A stretch of DNA of 14,925 bases from Burkholderiales bacterium (GCA_947462175.1 CANHOE010000023.1:1-14925); one strand, 5' to 3'. Positions 1 through 7,248 are shown, counted from the stretch's first letter. Notes: generated by a model not told the origin, from the letters alone. Translations and numbers: made by a program.

Positions 1-2
1 TC

Positions 3-1316
3 GACCTGTCCAAGGTCGAGTCCGGCAAGTTTGATTTCTTTCCCGAGCATGTAGATCTGTGGGTGCTGCTGAAGGAGGTTCGGGAGGTGCTGCATCCGGA
101 TCTCGCTCACAAGAACATCTGCGTCTCGATTGACATCGACCACGATCTCATCGGCCTGACACTCGATCCGGTTCGGCTGAAGCAGGTTTTGTACAACTAC
201 CTGTCGAATGCCATCAAGTTCACGCCGGCGGGCGGACAGATCACGGTGCGCGCCATGACCGAGGGCCCAGAGCACTTTCGGATCGAGGTTGAAGATTCGG
301 GCATCGGCATTTCGGTTGCCGACCTTCCCACGCTGTTCTCGCAATACGGCCAGATTGGTGAGGGACGCAGCCCGAAGTACCAGGGCACCGGCCTGGGTCT
401 TGCGCTCACGCGCCAGCTGGTGGAGGCCCAGGGAGGGCGGGTCGGTGTGCGAAGTACGGTCGGCGTGGGCAGTGTGTTCTCTTTCACGCTGAACCGGACA
501 GATGGTTGGGACACGCAACGCGCCGAGGCCGTTTCGTTGGGACTTCTCCAGAAAGCAGCCGAGCGCGTGCTGGTGATCGGAGGCGAACTGCACGAGCAGG
601 GGCTGCTGGCCGATGCGCTGTCAGGAGTGGGCCTGAAGGCCGATGCGGTTGTTGACGAGCGGCATGCCCTGAAATATGCGCATGACACCGCCTATGCCGC
701 GCTGACGCTCGATTTGAGCCTGTCGGACGGGCGTGGGCTCGATTTGCTGGACGCCATTCGCAGCATCGGTGCAAGCAACGCCGCGCCGGTGATCAGCTTC
801 ACCTGTCCTGCGGACACTGACACCAGCGTCGCTTTCGCCATCGCCAATGTTTTGTGCAAGCCCATCCGCAGCGACGAAATTCTGTCTGCAATGGATCGCT
901 TCAAGTCGTCAGACGAGTCGCGCGCCAATGTCATGGTCATCGACCACGAAAGATCGTCGCTCGATCTGATGAGCGCGGCGCTGAACAGCATTGGCATCGA
1001 GGCTGTCTGTTTCCAGGATGGCTGCGTCGCGATGCAAGAAATCGACCGGCACAAGCCCGACGCCATCGTGATCGCGCTTTTATTGCCCGAGTTCGACTGT
1101 TTCCAGGTGCTCGACACCCTGCAGCGCCGACCGGACTGGCGCGAGGTGCCAGTGTTCATCTGGACCCGCATGTCGCTCACCGACGGCGAATACGCAACCC
1201 TGGCCCGGTCTGCGCGCGCCGTTCTGCTCAAGGGCGGCGGCACGATGGATCCGGTGCTGGGCAGTTTGCGCCGCTGGCGCAAGCCAGTCGTTGCCCGTAC
1301 TTGGGAAAAATCATGA
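3..1316 (+). CDS. Hybrid sensor histidine kinase, 3' part, with two degenerate receiver domains (partial)
   Basis: The frame is open from the first bases of the window, so the N-terminus lies upstream. The visible protein starts in the last helix of a HisKA dimerisation domain (DLSKVESGKFDF), followed by a HATPase_c domain with an N box (NYLSNAIKFT), a G1 box (VEDSGIGIS) and a G2 box (GTGLGLAL). Two receiver-like domains follow. The first keeps an Asp at the phosphorylation position (codon 711-713) and the Lys (858-860), but the N-terminal acidic pair is replaced by Gly-Gly (VIGGE). The second keeps an Asp near its start (VIDHE) and the Lys (1230-1232), but has Ala (1074-1076) where the phospho-Asp should be. 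The kinase core looks active, while both receivers are probably impaired. It sits upstream of a second hybrid kinase and Hpt-like genes, consistent with a shared phosphorelay. The sensing domain cannot be seen. Confidence 0.93.
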   Translation, partial: DLSKVESGKFDFFPEHVDLWVLLKEVREVLHPDLAHKNICVSIDIDHDLIGLTLDPVRLKQVLYNYLSNAIKFTPAGGQITVRAMTEGPEHFRIEVEDSGIGISVADLPTLFSQYGQIGEGRSPKYQGTGLGLALTRQLVEAQGGRVGVRSTVGVGSVFSFTLNRTDGWDTQRAEAVSLGLLQKAAERVLVIGGELHEQGLLADALSGVGLKADAVVDERHALKYAHDTAYAALTLDLSLSDGRGLDLLDAIRSIGASNAAPVISFTCPADTDTSVAFAIANVLCKPIRSDEILSAMDRFKSSDESRANVMVIDHERSSLDLMSAALNSIGIEAVCFQDGCVAMQEIDRHKPDAIVIALLLPEFDCFQVLDTLQRRPDWREVPVFIWTRMSLTDGEYATLARSARAVLLKGGGTMDPVLGSLRRWRKPVVARTWEKS

Positions 1317-1436
1317 CTGCTGATCGCGCAGCTGGTTTTCTGGGGCAACGCATTGGACATCGTCACCGCCCAGGTCGAACGGCTGGATCAGAAGTTCAAG
1401 GGCGAGAGTTCACCCGGCGGGTTATCTGCAATTTGA
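1317..1436 (+). other. In-frame open stretch directly after the kinase stop codon
   Basis: After the TGA at 1314-1316 the same reading frame stays open for 39 codons to a TGA at 1434-1436, with GC-rich third positions typical of coding DNA here. It would encode a helical stretch beginning LLIAQLVFWGNALDIVTAQ. There is no obvious start codon with a ribosome binding site of its own. It may be a relic of a longer ancestral C-terminus cut off by a nonsense change. An overlapping ATGA at 1313 opens another frame with poor codon bias, which was not annotated. Confidence 0.35.
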
Positions 1437-1694
1437 CACGTTGTATCGCTCATGACCCATCAAGCGCTGGCCCTTCATCCTGCCATCTCTTGGCTAATGG
1501 TGAGTTAAGACCATAAACTATTGAATGTCCTAGACAAATCGAACTAATAAAAGAAAAATCATTCTGCATGACAATATCGATTCGTCGCTTGGCGAGGGCC
1601 GCAAGAATTCCGGCTACACGGTGCCGGGATTCGTGGCTGCCAAGGCTGCGCTGTCATGCAGTGCGTGCCCGAAGCTCATTGTTGGAGGGCAGGG
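1437..1694 (+). promoter_or_regulatory. Intergenic region with AT-rich core, probable promoter of the second kinase
   Basis: About 260 bases separate the two kinase genes. Positions 1500-1565 are strikingly AT-rich against the GC-rich surroundings and include TTGAAT (1521-1526), a possible -35 element, although no convincing -10 follows at the right distance. The 15-mer at 1520-1534 resembles one in the curli upstream region at 10914-10927. From about 1534 to 1761 one frame is open with good third-position bias only in its first part and no usual start codon upstream of a GTG at 1621. It ends in TGA overlapping the kinase ATG (CCATGA). It could be a remnant of a gene, but a functional small gene is not supported. 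Confidence 0.35.
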
Positions 1695-1733
1695 ATGTCG
1701 ATATTGCCGATGGTCTCGTTGGCGATCCTGTGA
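1695..1733 (+). CDS. Putative 12-codon leader peptide ahead of the second kinase
   Basis: An ATG at 1695 is preceded by a strong Shine-Dalgarno sequence, GGAGG at 1684-1688, with a 6-base spacing. It opens a 12-residue hydrophobic peptide, MSILPMVSLAIL, ending in TGA at 1731-1733. The next codon in the same frame is a GTG (1734), and the kinase ATG at 1758 follows in the same frame. This is the best ribosome binding site in the region, better than any at the kinase start itself. It may be a leader that couples translation to the kinase, or the original kinase start interrupted by a stop. No function is claimed. Confidence 0.3.
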   Translation: MSILPMVSLAIL

Positions 1734-1757
1734 GTGTGGGAAGTGGATTTGCGCCCC

Positions 1758-3479
1758 ATGAAAACTGACTCGTTTGATCGGGTCAAGCCGAAGCCGAAGC
1801 CGCCACAGTCGTCCAGCGGCACGCTGACCTTGGTCCGTCGTGTTCAGCGGGCTTTGATGAACAAGCCCAAACTTGAGGAACCTGCGGAGGAGCAGGTGAT
1901 CGTTCTTGCGCGACAGCTGCTCCAGCACGCCACCGACCCTGTGGTCGCCTGCGACGTCAAGGGCCGCATCTTGCTCAGCAACCCTGCCGCCGATGAACTC
2001 TATTCATCCGAGGGCCGCTCGCTGGTCGGTCAGCTGATGTCACCAGCCTTGACGGCATCCCTCCAATCTGAGTCGGAGGCCGGTGAACGCGGCGTCCTGC
2101 TTGCAGCGGCCGATCGTCCTCGTTCTGATCGATTGCTCCAAGCCAAAGGTCGCTCTGACCACGTCACTTTCGTCCCCGTTCAGCTGGGCAACCCTGGCGA
2201 AGCGATCAACGATGTGACCTTTTTTTGGGGTCATGTGAAGAACCGCGATGCGGAGATCTGCGCCGATCAGACGGAGCAGGAGGCGAAGAGCGAGCGCAAG
2301 TCCGCACATCAGGACCAGAACCACTACCTGGCCACCGTCTGTCACGAGATTCGTACGCCGCTCAATGGGCTGTTCGGCATGCTCGATCTCTTGTCCAAAA
2401 CCGAACTGGTCGGCGACCAGCTTGAACTGCTCGAGACCGCGCGCATGTCGGCGCGGCAGCTCCGCGGGCTGCTGAACGACGTACTCGACATGGCGAAGAT
2501 CGAAGCCGGCAAGCTGGAGTTTGAGAGCGTGCCTTTCGATGTGCTGGAGCAACTCAGCCGCGTGGTCCGGGTATTCAGAGCTTCGGCTGAGCTCAAGGGC
2601 CTGACCCTGAGCTTCAAACACAGCACGCCACATCGCATGCTGATGGGTGACGTGTTCCGTATCAGTCAGGTGCTCAACAACCTGATCGACAACGCACTGA
2701 AGTTCACCGAATCGGGCTTCATCGTCGTCGGTGTGCGCACCGAACAGCCAGATCGCGACCAAGCGCTTTGCAACCTGTTGGTCACTGTGGAGGACTCGGG
2801 CTGCGGAATCTCGCCAGACCAGATGCCTGATCTCTTCCATCCGTTCGCCCAGGCTGACAATTCCGTGTCTCGCACCTTCGGGGGCACGGGGCTGGGCTTG
2901 TCTTTGTGTCGTGAGCTGTGCGAGGCCATGGGCGGCCACATCTCGGCGGCCCCTCGTCCTGGGGGGGGCGCGATCTTCACGTTCATGGTGCGTTGTGAGC
3001 TCGCCTACGGCATGTCGCCTTTCGTCGACACCAGACCTATGGACGAGGCCCAATTCAGTGCCTTGCAGGGCGCCAGCGTGCTTGTGGTTGACGACAACCG
3101 GGTCAACCAGACGCTGCTGGCTCGTTGGTTGAAGTCGGCGGGCATGACGGTGACGCAACTGTTCGATGGCAAGTCGGCCGTGGAGGCCGTGAGGTCCCGA
3201 CCGTTCGACCTCGTTCTCATGGACATCTCGATGCCGGAGATGAGCGGAATCGAGGCCGCCCGCGCCATCCGCGCGCTGGCCAGCTCGGACGGTGGCAACG
3301 CCAAGCGCTTTTCAAAGATACCCATCCTCGGCATGTCGGGCTATGCGATGCTGGAGGACCGCGATGCCTGCCTTGCGGCGGGCATGTGCGGCTATGTCAG
3401 CAAGCCGCTCAAGCTGTCTGAACTGCTGGAGCAGATGCTGCAAGCAGTGTCCCGAGCCGAGCTCGCGCCTCTCCAGTAG
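1758..3479 (+). CDS. PAS-containing hybrid sensor histidine kinase with C-terminal receiver
   Basis: This is a soluble-looking hybrid kinase of about 573 residues; no transmembrane helix is visible. A Lys/Pro-rich N-terminus is followed by a PAS-like domain (about residues 40-150; DPVVACDVKGRILLSNPAAD). The HisKA domain carries the phospho-acceptor His in CHEIRTPLNG (codon 2343-2345, residue 196). HATPase_c has an N box (NNLIDNALKFT), a G1 box (VEDSGCGIS) and a G2 box (GGTGLGLSL). The receiver has the acidic pair (VVDDN), the phospho-Asp in LMDISMP (codon 3222-3224, residue 489) and the Lys in SKPLK. All catalytic residues are present. A GTG at 1734 would add eight residues; the ATG at 1758 is preferred because GGAAG lies upstream, although spaced rather far away. 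The Hpt-like gene that follows after 69 bases is its natural phosphotransfer partner. Confidence 0.95.
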   Translation: MKTDSFDRVKPKPKPPQSSSGTLTLVRRVQRALMNKPKLEEPAEEQVIVLARQLLQHATDPVVACDVKGRILLSNPAADELYSSEGRSLVGQLMSPALTASLQSESEAGERGVLLAAADRPRSDRLLQAKGRSDHVTFVPVQLGNPGEAINDVTFFWGHVKNRDAEICADQTEQEAKSERKSAHQDQNHYLATVCHEIRTPLNGLFGMLDLLSKTELVGDQLELLETARMSARQLRGLLNDVLDMAKIEAGKLEFESVPFDVLEQLSRVVRVFRASAELKGLTLSFKHSTPHRMLMGDVFRISQVLNNLIDNALKFTESGFIVVGVRTEQPDRDQALCNLLVTVEDSGCGISPDQMPDLFHPFAQADNSVSRTFGGTGLGLSLCRELCEAMGGHISAAPRPGGGAIFTFMVRCELAYGMSPFVDTRPMDEAQFSALQGASVLVVDDNRVNQTLLARWLKSAGMTVTQLFDGKSAVEAVRSRPFDLVLMDISMPEMSGIEAARAIRALASSDGGNAKRFSKIPILGMSGYAMLEDRDACLAAGMCGYVSKPLKLSELLEQMLQAVSRAELAPLQ

Positions 3480-3548
3480 TCGCCCGACCCAGCCGCCCGG
3501 GCGGGCTCGTGCCGCCAGCGGCACCATCGACGATCCCCTGAGCCACTG

Positions 3549-3920
3549 ATGAACGACTTGAGTGCCGCGGCCCTCGATCCCGCTGCGACCGTGATCGACA
3601 TGCAACGCGTGATGGAAGATCTGCAGATCGACGAGGAGGGCTACTTTGAACTGATCGCTGTCTTCCTCGGAGAGGTCGCGTCGATTCGTGATTCGATCGC
3701 GCGCGCGCCTGAAGCGGGGCGCGAATCGTTCATTCGTGTTTGCCACGAACTCGGCACCACGCTGGGCGTGGTGGGGGCCACCCGAGGCCAACGGCTGGCG
3801 CAGGCGCTAGAGGGGGCGCTGCGTGCGGGAGAGCCCGTCGGTCTGTCCATGGCGGCTGCCACCTTGCTGCGCGAGCTGGATGTGGTGGCACATATCCTGA
3901 TGGCAGTTCGAGATCACTGA
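3549..3920 (+). CDS. Hpt-domain-like phosphotransfer protein
   Basis: This is a small protein of 123 residues, predicted to be mostly helical. Residues about 20-115 fit the four-helix histidine phosphotransfer fold: FELIAVFLGEV resembles the first helix of Hpt domains, and CHELGTTLGVVGATRGQRL resembles the helix bearing the active His, which would be His66 (codon 3744-3746). The usual Hpt signature is H-x-x-K/R-G; here Gly and Thr stand where Lys/Arg and Gly are expected, so it is a divergent member. It would carry phosphate from the hybrid kinases to the response regulators downstream, and its position directly after a hybrid kinase supports this. The assignment rests on pattern and context rather than a strong signature. 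Confidence 0.7.
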   Translation: MNDLSAAALDPAATVIDMQRVMEDLQIDEEGYFELIAVFLGEVASIRDSIARAPEAGRESFIRVCHELGTTLGVVGATRGQRLAQALEGALRAGEPVGLSMAAATLLRELDVVAHILMAVRDH

Positions 3921-4035
3921 CGCCGCCGCGCTGGTTCAGTTGCGCACACTCGACGACCAGTAACAAACTTGTAAAATAATCTAAAAGTAGTGAAAGCGAT
4001 ATAAATAGTCGAAAAGGTTAAACCATAATCCGCCG
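3921..4035 (+). promoter_or_regulatory. AT-rich promoter region of the HD-GYP operon
   Basis: The stretch 3960-4025 is sharply AT-rich and precedes the three-gene HD-GYP operon. It holds TAAAAT (3972-3977) and TATAAA (4000-4005) as possible -10 elements, but no well-spaced -35. A small inverted repeat GGTT-A-AACC lies at 4016-4024, just upstream of the start codon, and could be an operator or affect translation start. The ATG at 4036 has no clear Shine-Dalgarno sequence; the nearest purine run is AAAAGG at about 4012-4017, too far for an ideal site. Confidence 0.45.
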
Positions 4036-5109
4036 ATGCGCCGCGCACAAATCTGCATCGTTGACGACAACGCCACATGGCTGGCCAAGATGGTCCGGCT
4101 TATTCAAGGCGCCGATCTGGGCGACGCGGTGACGTACTTGCATCCGATGGACGCGTTGATAAGTCTGCGCGCCCGGCATCCCGACGTGCTCTTGGTCGAT
4201 TACCACATGCCCGCCTTGAACGGCGTCGAGTTCTTGACGGCTTTGCATGCCGCAGGCGTGTCGTTACGCACCCCGGTTGCGCTGGTGGCGGGCGACGTGA
4301 CCGAGCCCATGAAGCTGCAGGCATGGCAAGCCGGGGTGGTGGAGGTGCTGTCCAAGGCGGCGGGCCGTGAAGAAATGGTCCTGCGCTTGCGCAACCTGAT
4401 TCGCATGGCAGCGTTGTCGCCAGCATCTGATTCATCCGACACCGGATCGCCGATGGTGGCCCGCGCCGTCATCGACGAAGGCGGCGACGAGCGCTCCACG
4501 CTCCGCATCCTTGAGCGGCTGGCGGCTCTGCGTGACGAAAACACCGGGAAACACACCGAGCGCATGGCGCGCTATGCCGCCGTGATCGCAGCCGGACTGG
4601 GCCTGTCACCGACCGATTGCCAACGGCTTCGAGACGCCGCACCGCTGCACGATCTGGGCAAGATCGGCATCCCCGATGCCTTGCTCGGCAAGCCGGGGGA
4701 ACTGTCGGCAGACGAGTGGGATGTGATGCGTCGCCACACGACCATCGGCTACGAACTGCTGCGCGATCACGATTCGCCCACGCTGCGCCTGGGCGCCGAG
4801 ATTGCGCTGTCGCATCACGAGCATTTCGATGGCGGCGGCTACCCGCTGGGTCTGAGTGGCGACGACATCGCGCAGTCAGGGCGCATCGTGGCGCTGGCCG
4901 ACGTATTTGACGCCCTCACCACGGTGCGGCCTTACAAATCGGCGTGGCTGGTAGAGCAGGCCATCGATCAGATCGTCGAGGACTCGGGCACGCATTTCGA
5001 CCCGGATGTCGTCAACGCCTTTACTTCGAGCATCGACGAGCTGGTCGCCATCAAGGCGCACTACGACGCCGACGAGGCCTACGCGCCCCTGGTACCCCTG
5101 CCCAATTGA
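4036..5109 (+). CDS. Response regulator with HD-GYP cyclic di-GMP phosphodiesterase domain
   Basis: This 357-residue protein has an N-terminal receiver (about 1-120) with acidic residues in IVDDN, phospho-Asp55 in LLVDYHMP and Lys107. After a linker comes an HD-GYP domain (about 150-345). Expected metal and substrate residues are visible: His173 (TGKH), His205-Asp206 (HDLGKIGIPD), His234 (RHTTIGYE), His260-His261 (HHEHFDGGGYP) and Asp289 (LADVFDAL), followed by the RPYK motif. All hallmarks of an active enzyme are present, so it should hydrolyse cyclic di-GMP when its receiver is phosphorylated. It is the RpfG-type architecture. It begins a likely operon with an Hpt-like gene and a second REC-HD-GYP gene 28 bases or less apart. 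Confidence 0.95.
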   Translation: MRRAQICIVDDNATWLAKMVRLIQGADLGDAVTYLHPMDALISLRARHPDVLLVDYHMPALNGVEFLTALHAAGVSLRTPVALVAGDVTEPMKLQAWQAGVVEVLSKAAGREEMVLRLRNLIRMAALSPASDSSDTGSPMVARAVIDEGGDERSTLRILERLAALRDENTGKHTERMARYAAVIAAGLGLSPTDCQRLRDAAPLHDLGKIGIPDALLGKPGELSADEWDVMRRHTTIGYELLRDHDSPTLRLGAEIALSHHEHFDGGGYPLGLSGDDIAQSGRIVALADVFDALTTVRPYKSAWLVEQAIDQIVEDSGTHFDPDVVNAFTSSIDELVAIKAHYDADEAYAPLVPLPN

Positions 5110-5137
5110 CCTCACACCAAACGGATCGAGACTTCAC

Positions 5138-5542
5138 ATGGTTCAGGCCAACTCGTGCAGCCACACTTTCTTGACCGCCGTCCTGTACGGTGAGGGGTTC
5201 GATGAATTGCCCATACTGGATGCGGACAGGCGTATCGCTGAATTCGGTGGTGACACGGAGGGATACAACGAAGTCGCCGAGATGGTCTTGTTCGAAGGGG
5301 ACGACATGCTGCACTCGCTGTCGAATGTGTCGGCCCGTGACCATCTCGCCCTCGCTAAGGTGATTCATGAGGTCGCCAACCAGTGCGCCATGGTGGGGGG
5401 GCAGCGCTGCGAATTGCTGGCGCGTGCCGTCGAGACCAAGGTACGCAAGTCGCTGCGGCTCGACGTTGTGCCTGCAGTCAAAGCCATCACACAGGAGTTC
5501 GACCTGATGCTGCAGAGGCTTTCCTCCCGCAAGGTCCAATGA
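5138..5542 (+). CDS. Small Hpt-like helical protein between two HD-GYP regulators
   Basis: This is a 134-residue protein. The ATG at 5138 is chosen because GGATCGAG (5122-5129) lies at good Shine-Dalgarno distance; the same frame is open further upstream but would overlap the previous gene. It is probably a divergent Hpt domain: the segment VIHEVANQCAMVGGQRCELL resembles the active helix of Hpt proteins, with His77 (codon 5366-5368) as the candidate phospho-acceptor. As in the other Hpt-like protein of this cluster, the residues after the His are not the canonical K/R-G (Ala and Asn here). Its place between two response regulators and 28 bases after the first supports a role in phosphotransfer or in binding receivers. 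The N-terminal 50 residues are not recognised. Confidence 0.55.
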   Translation: MVQANSCSHTFLTAVLYGEGFDELPILDADRRIAEFGGDTEGYNEVAEMVLFEGDDMLHSLSNVSARDHLALAKVIHEVANQCAMVGGQRCELLARAVETKVRKSLRLDVVPAVKAITQEFDLMLQRLSSRKVQ

Positions 5543-5567
5543 CCCACGTTACCCGCGCCATCACACC

Positions 5568-6632
5568 ATGACCTCGATCTTGATCGTCGATGACAGCCGC
5601 CCCATGCTGGCTCGGATGCAGCGCGCCTTCGGGGCGGCGGGTCTCGACAACGTCATGACCGAGTCTGATCCGCTGATCGCCGTGTCCAGCATCCGTTCGA
5701 AGCGTCCGGACGTGCTCGTCGTCGACTACAACATGCCGCAGCTCAATGGGCTGGCGATGCTGGAACTGCTCAAGCACGAAGGGATCGTCCCGCAGCTGCC
5801 CGCAGTCTTGCTGTCGGGGCTGGACTTGTCGGAGCTGCGCCTGCAGGCATTCGAGGCCGGAGCCGTTGACGTGATCGAAAAGTCAGTGGCCGAGCAGGAG
5901 CTGGTTCGTCGAGTCTGCAACTTCGCGGCGATCGGGCGCAGGACTGTGGACGATGCGGAGCGGTTGTCCGACAAGGGCATGCCGGCGGGCGATCCTCTTG
6001 CCACCCCAAGCTTGCTGCGCACGTTCGAGCGCCTGAGCGCACTGAACGATGAGCCCTCGGGTCTGCACGTGCATCGAATCGCTGCCTATGCCGCGGCCGT
6101 CGGCTCGTGCGTCGGACTCGGCGTGAGCGACCTTGATGTGTTGCGTGCGGCCGCGCCATTGCACGACATCGGCAAGATTGGCGTGGCCGATCTCGCGCGC
6201 AGAAACGGGCGTGCGGCCACTGAGCCGTCGCTCCAGGACCTGCAGGCCCACACCACGATCGGCTACCACCTGCTCAAGGGGCATGGCTCCCCCGTGTTGG
6301 ATGCGGCCGCGCGGATCGCGCTGACGCACCACGAGAGCTGGGACGGTTCGGGTTTCCCGCTCGGGCTGCGCGGCCCGGACATCCCGCTCTTCGGGCGCAT
6401 CGTGGCCGTGGCGGATGCTTTTGAGTTGGCCACCGCAACTCTCAACCGGCCGTTGCACTGGCTGGTGAAACAGGCCCGCGACGTGATCGATGCGCAGTCC
6501 GGGGTGTCGTTTGATCCGGACATCGTCTGCGCGTTCGAGTCGAGCGTCGAGGCCATGGTCGACATCAAGCTGCGCATTGATGCCGCAGCGATTGCACCGG
6601 AGCGCGCAATGCAAGCAGCACTCGTGCGTTAG
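5568..6632 (+). CDS. Second response regulator with HD-GYP domain (variant GFP motif)
   Basis: This 354-residue paralogue of the 4036-5109 product has the same layout. The receiver has the acidic pair (IVDDS), phospho-Asp53 (VVDYNMP) and Lys105. The HD-GYP domain keeps His167, His199-Asp200 (HDIGKIGV), His228 (HTTIGYH), His254-His255 (HHESWDGSGFP) and Asp283. Two changes stand out: the GYP motif reads GFP, and the usual DALTxxRPYK segment is altered to FELATATLNRPLH, so Lys and Tyr that normally contact substrate are missing. It may be a weaker phosphodiesterase or a cyclic di-GMP sensor. The two genes probably arose by duplication. The start follows the Hpt-like gene by 25 bases, in the same operon. 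Confidence 0.93.
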   Translation: MTSILIVDDSRPMLARMQRAFGAAGLDNVMTESDPLIAVSSIRSKRPDVLVVDYNMPQLNGLAMLELLKHEGIVPQLPAVLLSGLDLSELRLQAFEAGAVDVIEKSVAEQELVRRVCNFAAIGRRTVDDAERLSDKGMPAGDPLATPSLLRTFERLSALNDEPSGLHVHRIAAYAAAVGSCVGLGVSDLDVLRAAAPLHDIGKIGVADLARRNGRAATEPSLQDLQAHTTIGYHLLKGHGSPVLDAAARIALTHHESWDGSGFPLGLRGPDIPLFGRIVAVADAFELATATLNRPLHWLVKQARDVIDAQSGVSFDPDIVCAFESSVEAMVDIKLRIDAAAIAPERAMQAALVR

Positions 6633-6854
6633 GTACCGCCGCTTTCATGCCATGGGAATGCCCGGATCAGTCTCCTGCGCGAACGTTGCGTGCAGAACGC
6701 GCTCTGCGGTATCTCCCTCATGTCCGTTCGACCGCCCTCGAACTGGCATGCCAAAACGGAACTCAACGGGGCGTACTGCTCAGAATGAAAGTTATCAGGT
6801 CGAGACCTGACAGTCTTTAAACATAAAAACTTTTTGTAAATCGAGAATATTGAA
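6633..6854 (+). promoter_or_regulatory. Intergenic region upstream of the bactofilin module
   Basis: These 222 bases separate the HD-GYP operon from the first bactofilin gene. The first part (6633-6780) has ordinary composition and no gene that can be supported. From 6785 the sequence turns AT-rich and ends at the bactofilin ATG, so a promoter is likely here. No -35/-10 pair is convincing. An inverted repeat sits at 6795-6810, and a TTTAAAC element at 6816-6822. Confidence 0.45.
6795..6810 (+). repeat. Inverted repeat, possible operator
   Basis: This is a perfect inverted repeat of 7-base arms, TCAGGTC and GACCTGA, around a 2-base centre, 45 bases before the bactofilin start codon. The short centre favours a dimeric regulator site over an RNA hairpin. 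No run of T residues follows that would make it a terminator. Confidence 0.4.
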
Positions 6855-7238
6855 ATGAATGATCGATCAAGTGAGGTGGGCTGCATCGTGGTTGGTGAAG
6901 GAGTCGCTATTTCAGGTGAGTTTTCAGTCCCTGGGCGCGCTGTGATCAACGGCTCGATTGTCGGTGACCTGCAAGCCGACGAATTACTGGTGGGCGAAAC
7001 CGGGAAGATAACTGGCAGCGTCAGGGTGCGGAAGGCAGATATTCACGGGGAGACGCATGAAAAACTTTCCGCGTCCGAGTTGCTGACGATCAGGGTCACG
7101 GGAAGGGTGAATGGAAACATCAGTTTCGGAGGAATAGAAATCGAGAGGGGCGGATTGATGCAAGGATATTTGTCCCCGACCCAACCTGAGACTTCAGAAT
7201 CTCCTGCGAGCAAGCCGGACGGCGCCGCATCAGCCTGA
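6855..7238 (+). CDS. Bactofilin family cytoskeletal protein
   Basis: This 127-residue protein has the pattern of a bactofilin (polymer-forming cytoskeletal protein): a short N-terminal tail, then a right-handed beta-helix core at about residues 12-105 made of short repeating strands with glycines at turns (GEFSVPGRAVINGSIVGDL, then VTGRVNGNISFGGIEIERGG), and a Pro/Ser/Ala-rich C-terminal tail. Bactofilins assemble without nucleotide into filaments or sheets that place cell-wall enzymes and shape appendages. The gene begins a module with an M23 peptidase and a second bactofilin, an arrangement known from other bacteria. Base composition is lower in GC than in the flanking signalling genes. Confidence 0.93.
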   Translation: MNDRSSEVGCIVVGEGVAISGEFSVPGRAVINGSIVGDLQADELLVGETGKITGSVRVRKADIHGETHEKLSASELLTIRVTGRVNGNISFGGIEIERGGLMQGYLSPTQPETSESPASKPDGAASA

Positions 7239-7248
7239 ATTCGATCCT

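Noticed and set aside
1313..1516. Open frame starting at the ATGA overlap after the first kinase
   Set aside because: Third-position composition is poor and the product is Arg/His/Ser-rich; the overlap is probably chance.
1568..1768. 66-codon open frame starting with ATG before the second kinase
   Set aside because: It has an Arg/Ala-rich product, weak codon bias and no ribosome binding site; it overlaps the better supported leader and kinase starts.
2040..3158. 372-codon antisense open frame opposite the second kinase
   Set aside because: The sense strand encodes conserved kinase motifs throughout; the antisense product has low-complexity His/Arg/Gln-rich composition.
3493..3504. GC-rich palindrome CCGCCCGGGCGG after the second kinase
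   Set aside because: It has no loop and no T run, and lies between two genes probably co-transcribed; not a supported terminator.
5006..5137. Upstream in-frame extension of the small Hpt-like gene
   Set aside because: It overlaps the end of the HD-GYP gene and is rich in Thr, Arg and Pro; the ATG at 5138 has a proper ribosome binding site.
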